Shown piece after piece: positions 39,249-47,669 of a stretch of DNA of 64,000 nt. Numbering within the stretch: the stretch's first letter is position 1; each line of letters starts with the position of its first letter. Source of the DNA: Archangium violaceum (GTDB lineage Bacteria; Myxococcota; Myxococcia; Myxococcales; Myxococcaceae); assembly GCF_016859125.1 (NCBI RefSeq), contig NZ_CP069338.1, positions 12,465,501 to 12,529,500 of the forward strand, in the 5' to 3' direction. Under the pieces are notes generated by a model. It was not told the origin of the DNA. It ran no database searches and saw only the letters and a program-made list of their open reading frames with translations. The position numbers and the translations under genes were made by a program.

Positions 39249-39566
39249 ATGCCCGGCATCGACCTGAACTACTTCATCCGTCAGGCCAACAAGCTCACGG
39301 AGAAGATCGAGCAGCGCAAGAAGGAGCTGGCCGACGAGACCGTCGAGGCCAAGGCCGGTGACGGCCGGGTGACCGTGGTCGCCAACTGCGTGCAGGAAAT
39401 CAAGAGCATCAAGATCGACAAGTCGCTCGTGGACCCCAACGACCTGGGCATGCTCGAGGACCTGGTCACCGCCGGCGTCAACGCTGCCCTGGCGAGCAGC
39501 CGTGAGAAGATGCAGCGCGAGCTCGGCAAGATCTCCGGCGGCGTGAAGATCCCCGGCATTACTTGA
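39249..39566 (+). CDS. YbaB/EbfC-family nucleoid-associated protein
   Basis: The 105-residue product is a small dimeric DNA-binding protein. The pattern is a long N-terminal helix (YFIRQANKLTEKIEQRKKELAD), then VEAKAGDGRVTVVANCVQEIKSIKI strands, and a C-terminal helix (AALASSREKMQRELGKI). The dnaX-ybaB-recR order is conserved widely, supporting the call and a role in chromosome maintenance. recR follows after 6 bases. Confidence 0.92.
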   Translation: MPGIDLNYFIRQANKLTEKIEQRKKELADETVEAKAGDGRVTVVANCVQEIKSIKIDKSLVDPNDLGMLEDLVTAGVNAALASSREKMQRELGKISGGVKIPGIT

Positions 39567-39572
39567 TACCGA

Positions 39573-40166
39573 ATGACTCCTGATCCGCTCAACCGCCTGG
39601 TCGCCCAGCTCGCGAAGCTCCCTGGCATCGGGGAGAAGACGGCGCAGCGTCTGGCGTTCCACATCCTCCGCTCTCCGGGCGAGTACGCCCAGGAGCTGTC
39701 CCAGGCCATCCGCGAGGTGAAGGAGAAGGTGCACCTGTGCACCCGCTGCTTCTCCCTCACCGATGCGGAGCTGTGCGGCTTCTGCCGGGACAACCGCCGT
39801 GACGAGCGCGTCCTGTGCGTGGTGGAGACGTTCGCGGACCTGATGGCGCTCGAGCGCACCCGGGAATTCAAGGGGCGCTACCACGTGCTGCACGGTGTGC
39901 TCTCGCCCCTGGACGGCGTGGGCCCCGAGCAGCTGCGCATCAAGGAGCTGCTCACGCGTCTGGGAGACGGGCATGTCGAGGAGATCATCCTCGCCACCAA
40001 CCCGGACGTGGAGGGCGAGGCCACCGCGCTCTACCTCACGCGACTGCTCAAGCCGATGGGCATCCGCGTGAGCCGCATCGCCCAGGGCCTGCCCATGGGC
40101 GGAGACCTCGAATACGCCGACCAGGCCACGCTGGCCAAGGCGCTCAGCGCCCGGCGAGAGCTGTGA
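39573..40166 (+). CDS. recR: Recombination mediator RecR
   Basis: The 197-residue product helps RecFO load RecA on gapped DNA. The N-terminal helix-hairpin-helix (LAKLPGIGEKTAQRLAFHIL), the four-cysteine zinc finger (LCTRCFSLTDAELCGFC), the Toprim domain (VVETFADLMALE...ATNPDVEGEATALYL) and the C-terminal GLPMGGDLEYAD are all intact. It ends 10 bases before the convergent kinase gene. Confidence 0.97.
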   Translation: MTPDPLNRLVAQLAKLPGIGEKTAQRLAFHILRSPGEYAQELSQAIREVKEKVHLCTRCFSLTDAELCGFCRDNRRDERVLCVVETFADLMALERTREFKGRYHVLHGVLSPLDGVGPEQLRIKELLTRLGDGHVEEIILATNPDVEGEATALYLTRLLKPMGIRVSRIAQGLPMGGDLEYADQATLAKALSARREL

Positions 40167-40174
40167 GACCCCTG

Positions 40175-40197
40175 GGCTACCGTGTGACGCGGTAGCC
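40175..40197. terminator. Short hairpin between convergent recR and the kinase
   Basis: GGCTACCG pairs with CGGTAGCC around TGTGACG; one arm includes the last codons of the kinase gene. There is no T-run. Confidence 0.35.
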
Positions 40198-41949
40198 GAA
40201 GGGCAGCACCACCGTCACTTCCTTGTCCCGGTGCGCGGGGAAGCGCAGGCGCTCCACCTGCTTCTCCAGACACCTGCCCACGGGCCGCTTCGCCAGGGGC
40301 CCCTGCGTGGCCGCGTTCGCCTTGCCCGAGGAGTAGATGGTGAAACGCACCTGCACATCCCCCTCGTCCGCGGGCAGGTCGCGCTTGTACTGCTCGAAGC
40401 ACGTCATGATGCGCGCCCGGTTGCGCGACACCACGCGTTGGATGTCCGCGGCCTCCAGTGACACGCGCGACTTCGTCGTCTTACGCGCCGATGCCTTCAC
40501 CGGAGGTGGCGGCTCGGCCTGGACCTCTGGCGGAGCGGCGGCCACGACGGCCTCTGGCGTGGGAGCCGGTTCCGCCGGCACGGGCGGCGGGGTGACCGGC
40601 CGCGCCTCGGCGACGGCGGCCGGAGCCACGGCGGCTCCTGGTGACGCGGCGGCGGGCACCTCGGGGCTCGCCGAAGGCACGGGATTCGACGGCGGCGGAG
40701 TGGCAGCGCTCACGGGTGCGAGCTCGCGCCCCACCACGAACGCCCCACCCGCCAGCAGCAGGCAGCCCGCCACGAGCGCGGCGACGACTCCCCCGCGACG
40801 CGAGCGCTGGACCGTCGGGATGCCCGTCCCGGACCGCGAAGGGACGACACTCGTCCGGGTTTCGAAGGACGCGGTGGGCGTGGCCCCGGAGTACGTCGGG
40901 AAGGAACCGGACGACAGCGACACGGGGATCCCCACCATCCCCAGCGTCGCGAGCGTGGGGATGCGAGTCTTCTCCGCGTAGCGCTGCTCTCCGAAGCTGG
41001 TGCGCAGGTACGCGGCGAGGTGGGCTCCGGTCGTCGGCTGGGGCTCGCGCGCCAGGATGCGCTCCAGGTCGTCGGCGAACTCCGCGGCGGTGGCGTGGCG
41101 GTGCGCGGGCTCATGCGACATGGCCTTGAGGACCACCGCCTCCAGCTCCGGGGACAGCTCGGGCCGCAGCGCCCGGGGTGGCTGGTAGTCGCCCTCCATC
41201 AACGCGTTGAGCACCGCCAGATCGTTGTCCCGGGCGAAGGGCCGCACGTGGGTGAGGGCCTCGTAGAGGCTCACGCCCAGCGAGAAGATGTCCGCGCGTC
41301 GATCCACCTCGGCGCCCCGGGCCTGCTCCGGCGCCATGTAGACGTACTTGCCCTTCACCACGCCGGTCCGCGTGTGGGCCAGGCGCGACTCGGCCTTGGC
41401 GATACCGAAGTCCAGCACCTTCACCTGTCCCTCGTACGTCACGTACAGATTGGAGGGTGAGATGTCGCGGTGGACGATGTTCAATCGCCGGCCCGACTCG
41501 TCGGTGAACTCGTGGGCGTAGTGCAGACCGCGCGCCGCGTCGGCGAGCACGCGCAGCACCAGCGGAATGGGGACGTACTCGCCCCGGAAGCTCGCCGTGC
41601 GCACCGTGGTGGAGAAGTCCTCCCCCGGCAGGTACTCCATGCAGATGAAGTAGCAGCCGTCGGCGAAGCCCAGCTCGTGGATCTGCACCACGTTGGGGTG
41701 CACCAACCGCGCCGCCAGCCGTGCCTCGTCGCGGAACATCTCCACGAAGTCCGGCAGGCCCGACAGGTTGGCCAGCATCCGCTTGATGACGACGTTGCGC
41801 TCGAAGCCATCCGCCCCGAGCCGCTTGGCGAGGAAGATCTCCGCCATGCCGCCCTCGGCCAGCTTGCGAACCAGCACGTACTGACCATAGGGCCGGGGCT
41901 GAGCCTCGGTGCTCCCTCCGGTCTCCGGCCTGGCTTGGGGGGTCGTCAT
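40177..41949 (-). CDS. Ser/Thr protein kinase with membrane helix and TonB/AgmX-like C-terminal domain
   Basis: The 590-residue product starts at ATG 41949. The kinase domain (about residues 24-300) has AEGGMAEIFLA, the Lys in NVVIKRML, HRDISPSNLYV, DFGIAK and MAPEQ. A linker and membrane helix near 381-403 (VVAALVAGCLLLAGGAFVVG) follow, then a Pro/Ala-rich stretch. The last 90 residues form a TonB-C-like domain: VVSRNRARIMTCFEQYKRDL, VQVRFTIYSSG, CLEKQVERLRFP, VVLPFGYRV. The two cysteines match those in the GltG-like protein at 54924. It is the last gene of a three-gene operon. Confidence 0.9.
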   Translation of the reverse strand: MTTPQARPETGGSTEAQPRPYGQYVLVRKLAEGGMAEIFLAKRLGADGFERNVVIKRMLANLSGLPDFVEMFRDEARLAARLVHPNVVQIHELGFADGCYFICMEYLPGEDFSTTVRTASFRGEYVPIPLVLRVLADAARGLHYAHEFTDESGRRLNIVHRDISPSNLYVTYEGQVKVLDFGIAKAESRLAHTRTGVVKGKYVYMAPEQARGAEVDRRADIFSLGVSLYEALTHVRPFARDNDLAVLNALMEGDYQPPRALRPELSPELEAVVLKAMSHEPAHRHATAAEFADDLERILAREPQPTTGAHLAAYLRTSFGEQRYAEKTRIPTLATLGMVGIPVSLSSGSFPTYSGATPTASFETRTSVVPSRSGTGIPTVQRSRRGGVVAALVAGCLLLAGGAFVVGRELAPVSAATPPPSNPVPSASPEVPAAASPGAAVAPAAVAEARPVTPPPVPAEPAPTPEAVVAAAPPEVQAEPPPPVKASARKTTKSRVSLEAADIQRVVSRNRARIMTCFEQYKRDLPADEGDVQVRFTIYSSGKANAATQGPLAKRPVGRCLEKQVERLRFPAHRDKEVTVVLPFGYRVTR

Positions 41950-41957
41950 GCGGGGCC

Positions 41958-43928
41958 TCACTTCAGGGTGCGCACCGAATACACGTCCGGTGCACCGGGG
42001 CGAGACATCTTGAATACGACGCGGGGCGGCCGTCCCTCGGAGGATACCCAGGTATCGAACCGGTGTTTCGAATCCAGGGACAGGGGCCGTCCGTTCACGA
42101 ACAGCTTCGCATCCACCGGGGCCACTCCGGACACGCGGACGCGACGCCCCGCCCGCTGCCCTTCCCGAGGCGCGTTGACGATGAGCGTGGGCACCGAGTT
42201 GTCGAAGACGAGCTCCAGCTTGCTCATCCTCCCGCCGCGCACCGGCCTTCCATCCGCCGCCACCGGGGTGATGGACCAGACGAAGCTGCCCTCCTTCAGG
42301 ACGCCCGCCTCGAGCGGCACCTGGGGCGCGGAAGCGGACCGCTCCGCCACGGGCTGACCGAGCGCGCCGCTCCGGTACACCGCGACCTTGTAGGACGCCG
42401 CGCCCGGCTCGGCCTGGCAGGTGAAGGTGACGGCCGGGGGCTTGTCCTGGAAGAAGATGGTCGTCTTCTCCGGCCCCTCGGGCACGCGGTTGCGCAGCCG
42501 GCCCAGCGCGCCCTTCGCGGAGCGCTCCGGACCGAAGAACGCACTGCCACGCGCCACCTCCGCGCCTTCCGGCCGCCGCACCCGCCAGTACAGCGAGCCC
42601 TTCACGGGAGCCATCACGTTGACGAAGCCGCGCCGGGCCACACCCGCCAGCACCGGCTTCTTGAACCCGGCGTCCGAGGCCACCTCCACCCGCACCTCGC
42701 CGGCCTCCTCCCACGTGAGGGCCACCTCCGACGGACGCTTGTGGAACACCTGCTGGCCCGCGGTCGAGGACAGCGCGAGAGGGGCCTGCTCCACGGCCTC
42801 GACACGCGCGGTGGCCGCTCCCGCCACGGTGGCCCGCTCGCCCGCGCGCAGGGACTCTCGGGCCTCGCCGCGCACCAGCGTCACGTCACCCGCGCGCGAG
42901 TCCACGGTGAAGCCATCCCCGGTGCGCCGGACGTCGAGCCGCGCCGCCCCGTCGCTCTCCAGCGAGAGCCCTGGCAACACCACCCGGCTGGCGCGGCCCG
43001 GAGCCAGCATCAGCCCCAGCTCGCCCTTGAGCAGCGCCAACCGCGCCTCGTCCGTCGAGCCGCGCCGCTCCACTCCCTCCACCACCAGCTCCCCCCCCGG
43101 GCCGAGCGAGAGCGTGGACTCCGAGCCCTCCAGTGTCAGCAACGCCGAGCCCTGGCGTGCGCGCACGCTGTCTCCGGCCTTCAGCGCCTCGCCGTCGCGG
43201 TCCACCCCGCGCCACCGGGCACTCCCCTTCTGGCGCCACTCCGTACGGCCCGTCCCGGCATGCACCGTCACCTGGACGGTCGCCAGCTCCAGCACCCGCG
43301 TCGTCACGCCCTCGGGCTTCACCGACAGCACCTGCCCCCGCGTGGCCCGCACCGACTTCCCGTTCTTCGCCACCACCTCCACGGTGCCGAGCAGCACCTC
43401 CACACGGCCCTCGTCCTGCCCCACCTCGACCCGAACCTCGCTCTCCTCCGAGCCCGTGCGGGTGAGGCCGAAGGGCGTGAGCACGGTGAGCTGTACCCGC
43501 GGGCCCGCCTTTCCCCGCGTCCGCTCCGCCGGCACCCGAGACAGCACGAAGCCTCGCGACACCGCCACCACCACGCCGCTCGCATCCTCATCGAGCAGGA
43601 AGCGCGCCTCCGGCCCCACCTCCACCGTGCGCCCGTCGGCGAAGAGCACCGTGGCGCCTCCGTCCGCGCCCGTCTCCAACGCGTCACCGCGCCACAGCGG
43701 GCCCCGCTCCGCGGGCGCCTGCTTCCCTCCGCGCTCGAGCCGCACCTCGCCCGTCACCGTCGTGAGCCGCGCGAGCTCCACCACGCCCGCGTCCACCACC
43801 TGCGCCCGTGCTGGCTTCTCCACCTCGGCGGAGGGAGCGGGTGCGCGAGGCAATGGCTCTTCCTCCCCGCAGCCAGTGGCCAGCAGCAGGCACAGCGCGG
43901 ACAGGAGTCGAGGGCGGAGGGTGCTCAC
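41958..43928 (-). CDS. FecR-like lipoprotein, 656 aa
   Basis: A lipobox (LLLATGC, Cys20) is followed by a short Pro-rich spacer and at least two FecR-type beta-rich domains. The first (about 45-210) has VTGEVRLERGG, PLWRGDALETGADGGATVLF and GRTVEVGPEARF; a second begins near 240 with GEALKAGDSVRARQGSALLTL. The C-terminal 250 residues contain fibronectin-like/Ig-like strands (YWRVRRPEG, SFVWSITPV). It is probably an outer-membrane or periplasmic sensor scaffold. Its ATG overlaps the stop of the next gene upstream, and the kinase starts 8 bases after its stop. Confidence 0.85.
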   Translation of the reverse strand: MSTLRPRLLSALCLLLATGCGEEEPLPRAPAPSAEVEKPARAQVVDAGVVELARLTTVTGEVRLERGGKQAPAERGPLWRGDALETGADGGATVLFADGRTVEVGPEARFLLDEDASGVVVAVSRGFVLSRVPAERTRGKAGPRVQLTVLTPFGLTRTGSEESEVRVEVGQDEGRVEVLLGTVEVVAKNGKSVRATRGQVLSVKPEGVTTRVLELATVQVTVHAGTGRTEWRQKGSARWRGVDRDGEALKAGDSVRARQGSALLTLEGSESTLSLGPGGELVVEGVERRGSTDEARLALLKGELGLMLAPGRASRVVLPGLSLESDGAARLDVRRTGDGFTVDSRAGDVTLVRGEARESLRAGERATVAGAATARVEAVEQAPLALSSTAGQQVFHKRPSEVALTWEEAGEVRVEVASDAGFKKPVLAGVARRGFVNVMAPVKGSLYWRVRRPEGAEVARGSAFFGPERSAKGALGRLRNRVPEGPEKTTIFFQDKPPAVTFTCQAEPGAASYKVAVYRSGALGQPVAERSASAPQVPLEAGVLKEGSFVWSITPVAADGRPVRGGRMSKLELVFDNSVPTLIVNAPREGQRAGRRVRVSGVAPVDAKLFVNGRPLSLDSKHRFDTWVSSEGRPPRVVFKMSRPGAPDVYSVRTLK

Positions 43929-45427
43929 CGGTTCTTGGGGAAGAGATCGACGTTGAAGATGGCTTGTTCGCCGTCCTGCACGGTGACGACCTTGGTCTGG
44001 GACAGGTGCCCGGGAGCCGAGAAGACGAGACGATACCTACCTTGCTTGAGCTGGACCTGGAAAGACCCCCGGGCATCCGTGCGGCGGCGGAGCTTCGCCT
44101 CCGGAATGATCAGCCAGGCCCGGAGCGGCCTGCCCCGCCGCACGCTTCGTACCTGTCCCGACAGGGTGGCGAGCGCTGCTTTTTGCCTGGAGGCCAGTGA
44201 CACGGGCAACCCCGTCTCCGTTCCGGCGACGATGACCACGGCCTCCTGGGTGGCTCGAAAACCCTCGGCGGAGATATCCACTGACAGCGGACCCGGGGTG
44301 AGTCCCTCCACGCGGGCTCGACCCTCCGCGTCGGTGAGCACCTCGGTTCCCCCCACGGACACGGCCGCGCCCGGAAGGGGCTTCCCACCGCGCGAGTCCA
44401 CCACGGTCACGAGCAGGGAGCCCACGCGCGGCTCCTGGCGCACGCGCACCACCCGCTCCTCGCGCCCACCGCTCGTCACCGTGAAGCGCTCCTCCGCGGG
44501 CAGATAGCCACCCACGCTCACCCGCGCGAGCACCTCGCCCGGAGGCAGCACCACACCCGGCAACCGCCCGTCCAGGCCGGCCACGCGGGGCGCCTGATCC
44601 ACCCCCTCCGCCGTCAACACCACCCGGGCCTCGGGCAGGGCCTTGCCGGAGTCCGCGTCCACCACCGACAGGAAGAGCTCGCCCGTCTCCGGCCGCGCGC
44701 GGACATCCCCACCCCCCAGGGAGAGCTCGAGGGCCACTCCCGCGCGGCTGATGACCTGTCGGGACGTCCACCCCTCCGCGCTCGTCAGCACGTCGCGCAC
44801 ATACTGATAGTCGAGCACCAGCGCCCCACCCCACCCGTCCCGCCGAACCACCGGGACGAGCAACGCGCCACCAGCCGCGAAGCCACTCGACGTGGAGCCG
44901 AGTGCCACGGGCACCTCGCCGCGCACCTCCACGCGCAGATGCCCGGGCAGAGGCACGAGGACGCGGGCTCCCACCAGCGCGGCATGGCGCACCGTGGGCA
45001 CGAGCCGCACCTGTCCCGAGCCGGAGAACGCCGGCAGCTGCGCGAAGCCGTAACCGGCGCTCAGCTCGGCACGCACCGGCCCCAGGAAGACACGCGCCGC
45101 CGGCCCCACCGAGGCCCGCAGCAGGCCGCCGCTCGTGATGAGCTCCGTCTCCCGGGAGAAGCCGAGGCCCTCGCGCTGCACGCCGGCCCACGCCCCCCAC
45201 CACCCCCCGCCGAACACCGCGGCCCACAGCGCCACGTCATTGGGCGTCAGGCCCCCGTACGTCACCGCCGGCACGGACTCCTGCGCGCCCTCGCGGAAGG
45301 CCAGCCCGTAGCGCAGTCGCAGCGAACCCCACTCCGCGTCCTCGGACCCCGCCGAGGCGCTGATCGGCCCCAGCAGGGTGAGCACAAGTAGGAGGGCGGA
45401 TAAAAAGGTGGGCGAGCGAACCGGCAC
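43925..45427 (-). CDS. Envelope protein with beta-barrel-like N-terminus and carboxypeptidase-regulatory repeats
   Basis: GTG 45427 gives a clear signal peptide (SPTFLSALLLVLTLLGPISASA); ATG 45478 is an alternative. Residues about 40-270 show amphipathic strands with Gly/aromatic pattern, like a small outer-membrane barrel. The C-terminal half holds repeated carboxypeptidase-regulatory-like/PEGA folds: GELFLSVVDADSGKALPEARV, VGSLLVTVVDSRGGKPLPGAAV, ATLSGQVRSVRRGRPLRAWL, with a final QVQLKQGRYRLVFSAPGH. It starts a three-gene operon that is divergent from mglB. Confidence 0.75.
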   Translation of the reverse strand: MPVRSPTFLSALLLVLTLLGPISASAGSEDAEWGSLRLRYGLAFREGAQESVPAVTYGGLTPNDVALWAAVFGGGWWGAWAGVQREGLGFSRETELITSGGLLRASVGPAARVFLGPVRAELSAGYGFAQLPAFSGSGQVRLVPTVRHAALVGARVLVPLPGHLRVEVRGEVPVALGSTSSGFAAGGALLVPVVRRDGWGGALVLDYQYVRDVLTSAEGWTSRQVISRAGVALELSLGGGDVRARPETGELFLSVVDADSGKALPEARVVLTAEGVDQAPRVAGLDGRLPGVVLPPGEVLARVSVGGYLPAEERFTVTSGGREERVVRVRQEPRVGSLLVTVVDSRGGKPLPGAAVSVGGTEVLTDAEGRARVEGLTPGPLSVDISAEGFRATQEAVVIVAGTETGLPVSLASRQKAALATLSGQVRSVRRGRPLRAWLIIPEAKLRRRTDARGSFQVQLKQGRYRLVFSAPGHLSQTKVVTVQDGEQAIFNVDLFPKNR

Positions 45428-45769
45428 GGCCGGAGTATAGTGAATACCCGACAGGGCCCCCGGAAACTGGAAGCGCATGGAAATCCGTGGTCCCATGCCC
45501 TGGATGGTCCCCCCTCGCATGACCGCCTCCCTACTCTCGCCGGACCTGAGCAGGCAACCACTGTGGGCACGTGCCTGCACGCCAGCCCCCGGAGCACGGG
45601 CTTCCACGGAAGGCGGTGGCTTCTTGCCGGGTTGGAAGGGCTTTGCTAAAGCTCCCCCGGTCGGGAGCGCCGCACCTAACCTCCGAAATTCATTCCGGAA
45701 ACCTACGGGGAACCCTCGGGGGCCGCGGAAGTACAAGGTCGAGCGAGACGCTTAGGAGCGTAAACGCCC
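45428..45769. other. Divergent intergenic region between the kinase operon and mglBA
   Basis: No gene is supported here. The near-palindromic GTATAGTGAATAC (45435-45447) offers -10-like TATAGT (plus) and TATACT (minus) boxes. TAGGAG at 45753-45758 is the mglB ribosome binding site. No clear -35 could be assigned. Confidence 0.4.
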
Positions 45770-46249
45770 ATGGGCACGCAATTGGTGATGTACGAAGAGG
45801 AGTTCACCAAGATCAACGCGGTTTGCGACCGGCTGACCAAGGACGCGAACGCGAAGGTGGTGTTCCTCGTCGACAAGAACGGCCAGCTCATCTCCTCCGC
45901 GGGACAGACGCAGAACATCGACACCACCTCGCTGGCCTCGCTGACGGCCGGTAACGTGGCGGCGATGGGCGGCCTCGCGAAGTTGATTGGCGAGAACGAG
46001 TTCCCCCACCAGTTCCACGAGGGGGCCAAGGACTCGCTCTACATGACCATCGTCGGAAGCCGGGTGGTCCTGGTCGTCATCTTCGACAATCGGACCAGTC
46101 TCGGTCTGGTGCGCCTGCGCATCAAGAAGGCCAGCGACGAGCTGACCAAGATCTTCGAGAGTCTGGTGAAGAAGACGGATGGTCCCGGGGTCGGCTCGCC
46201 GTTCGCCGAGATTTCCGACGACGATATCGACAACCTCTTCAGCGAGTAA
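45770..46249 (+). CDS. mglB: MglB, Roadblock/LC7 GTPase-activating protein for MglA
   Basis: The 159-residue product is a Roadblock/LC7 protein that forms homodimers, stimulates GTP hydrolysis by MglA and marks the lagging cell pole in gliding myxobacteria. The fold pattern is a first helix ([15 protein letters not shown]), the [17 protein letters not shown] hairpin, [22 protein letters not shown], and a [19 protein letters not shown] strand pair. The acidic C-terminal tail ([13 protein letters not shown]) is also seen in M. xanthus MglB. mglA follows 11 bases later, matching the known mglBA operon. Confidence 0.97.
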   Translation: MGTQLVMYEEEFTKINAVCDRLTKDANAKVVFLVDKNGQLISSAGQTQNIDTTSLASLTAGNVAAMGGLAKLIGENEFPHQFHEGAKDSLYMTIVGSRVVLVVIFDNRTSLGLVRLRIKKASDELTKIFESLVKKTDGPGVGSPFAEISDDDIDNLFSE

Positions 46250-46260
46250 CCCGGGAAGCC

Positions 46261-46848
46261 ATGTCCTTCATCAACTACTCGTCTCGCGAAATCAACTGCA
46301 AGATCGTCTACTACGGTCCCGGGTTGTGCGGGAAGACGACGAACCTGCAGTACATCTACAACAAGACCGCCGCGGAAACGAAGGGCAAGCTCATCTCGCT
46401 CTCCACCGAGACGGATCGCACGCTCTTCTTCGACTTCCTCCCGCTGTCGCTGGGTGAGATCCGCGGCTTCAAGACGCGCTTCCACCTCTACACGGTGCCG
46501 GGTCAGGTCTTCTACGACGCCAGCCGCAAGCTCATCCTCAAGGGCGTGGACGGCGTGGTGTTCGTGGCCGACAGCCAGGTGGAGCGCATGGAGGCCAACA
46601 TGGAGTCGTTGGAGAACCTCCGCGTCAACCTGGCCGAGCAGGGCTACGATCTGAACAAGATCCCCTACGTCATCCAGTACAACAAGCGTGACCTACCCAA
46701 CGCGGTGACCGTGGAGGAGATGCGCAAGGCGCTCAACCCGCGCAACATCCCCGAGTACCAGGCGGTCGCCCCCACCGGCGTGGGCGTCTTCGACACGCTC
46801 AAGGCCGTGGCCAAGCTGGTGTTGACGGAGTTGAAGAAGGGCGGCTAG
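46261..46848 (+). CDS. mglA: MglA, Ras-like polarity GTPase
   Basis: The 195-residue small GTPase switches the leading pole and activates both the Agl-Glt gliding machine and type IV pili in M. xanthus. The P-loop GPGLCGKTT has Gly21 and Lys25. Arg53 (the intrinsic arginine finger), Thr78 in place of the usual Asp of DxxG (TVPGQ), Gln82 and NKRDL for guanine specificity are all present. These are the diagnostic MglA features. The product is full length and intact. Confidence 0.98.
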   Translation: MSFINYSSREINCKIVYYGPGLCGKTTNLQYIYNKTAAETKGKLISLSTETDRTLFFDFLPLSLGEIRGFKTRFHLYTVPGQVFYDASRKLILKGVDGVVFVADSQVERMEANMESLENLRVNLAEQGYDLNKIPYVIQYNKRDLPNAVTVEEMRKALNPRNIPEYQAVAPTGVGVFDTLKAVAKLVLTELKKGG

Positions 46849-46852
46849 GCAC

Positions 46853-47659
46853 GTGGCGGGCCCTCGGGTCCGCCCCAGACGAGGTCGCTCCTTCGTGCGC
46901 TCCGCAACCTCCATCCTCCGAGTGCTGGCGCTGGTCGGCACGGCCCTGTGGGCCCCTGCGTTCGCGCAGCAGGGCCCTGGTGCCGTTGCCACGCCACAGC
47001 CCGCTTCGCCCACCCCCGCGGCCCCGGCGCCCGCTCCCGCCAACACCCAGGCCCAGACGGCCGACGAGGCCTTCAACACCCGGGTGAGGACGCTCGAGGA
47101 GCAGGTCGTCGACCTGAAGGAGAAGGTCTTCCGCTCCAAGGCGCGCCTGCAGGTGCTGCAGGAGACGGTGCTGGGCGGAGACCTCTCCACCGGAGCGCGC
47201 GCGGTGCTCGTCCACCGCAACGAGATGGGAGACTCGTTCGTGCTGGAGTCGGTGGCGTACGCGCTGGACGGCGCGCCCATCTTCACCCGCACGGACGAGG
47301 ACGGGGACCTGACCGGCCGCCCGGAGCTGGAGATCTTCAACGGCCGCATCGTGCCGGGCCAGCACCAGGTCGCCGTGCGGCTCGTCTACCGGGGCCATGG
47401 CTACGGGCTGTTCAGCTACCTCGAGGGCTACCGCTTCAAGGTGCAATCCAGCTACACCTTCAACGCGGAGCCGGGGAAGGTGACGACCGTGCGCGTGGTG
47501 GGGTTCGAGAAGGGGGGCCTGACCACGGACCTGCAGGATCGTCCCGCGGTACGCTACGACATCGAGTCGGCACGCGACGCGGGGAAGCAGAAGACGGCGC
47601 CCGCCTCGGACGCCGCCCCACCGGCTCCCGCCGCCACGGCCCCCACCGAAACGAAGTAG
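46853..47659 (+). CDS. Periplasmic protein with Ala/Pro linker and coiled coil
   Basis: GTG 46853 follows mglA by 4 bases. A signal peptide (VLALVGTALWAPAFAQ) is followed by a Pro/Ala linker, a coiled coil near residues 70-105 (TRVRTLEEQVVDLKEKVF) and a beta-rich domain containing FVLESVAYALDGAPIFTRTD, QHQVAVRLVYRGHGYGLF and GKVTTVRVVGFEKGG. The Ala/Pro linker can trigger a false dihydrolipoamide acetyltransferase hit, but no lipoyl or catalytic domain is present. It is probably a periplasmic part of the same complex as the following genes. Confidence 0.8.
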   Translation: MAGPRVRPRRGRSFVRSATSILRVLALVGTALWAPAFAQQGPGAVATPQPASPTPAAPAPAPANTQAQTADEAFNTRVRTLEEQVVDLKEKVFRSKARLQVLQETVLGGDLSTGARAVLVHRNEMGDSFVLESVAYALDGAPIFTRTDEDGDLTGRPELEIFNGRIVPGQHQVAVRLVYRGHGYGLFSYLEGYRFKVQSSYTFNAEPGKVTTVRVVGFEKGGLTTDLQDRPAVRYDIESARDAGKQKTAPASDAAPPAPAATAPTETK

Positions 47660-47669
47660 AGGGCCGGCC

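Noticed and set aside
46853-47659. Dihydrolipoamide acetyltransferase
   Set aside because: The similarity would be only to an Ala/Pro linker. No lipoyl, E3-binding or catalytic domain is present and the protein has a signal peptide.
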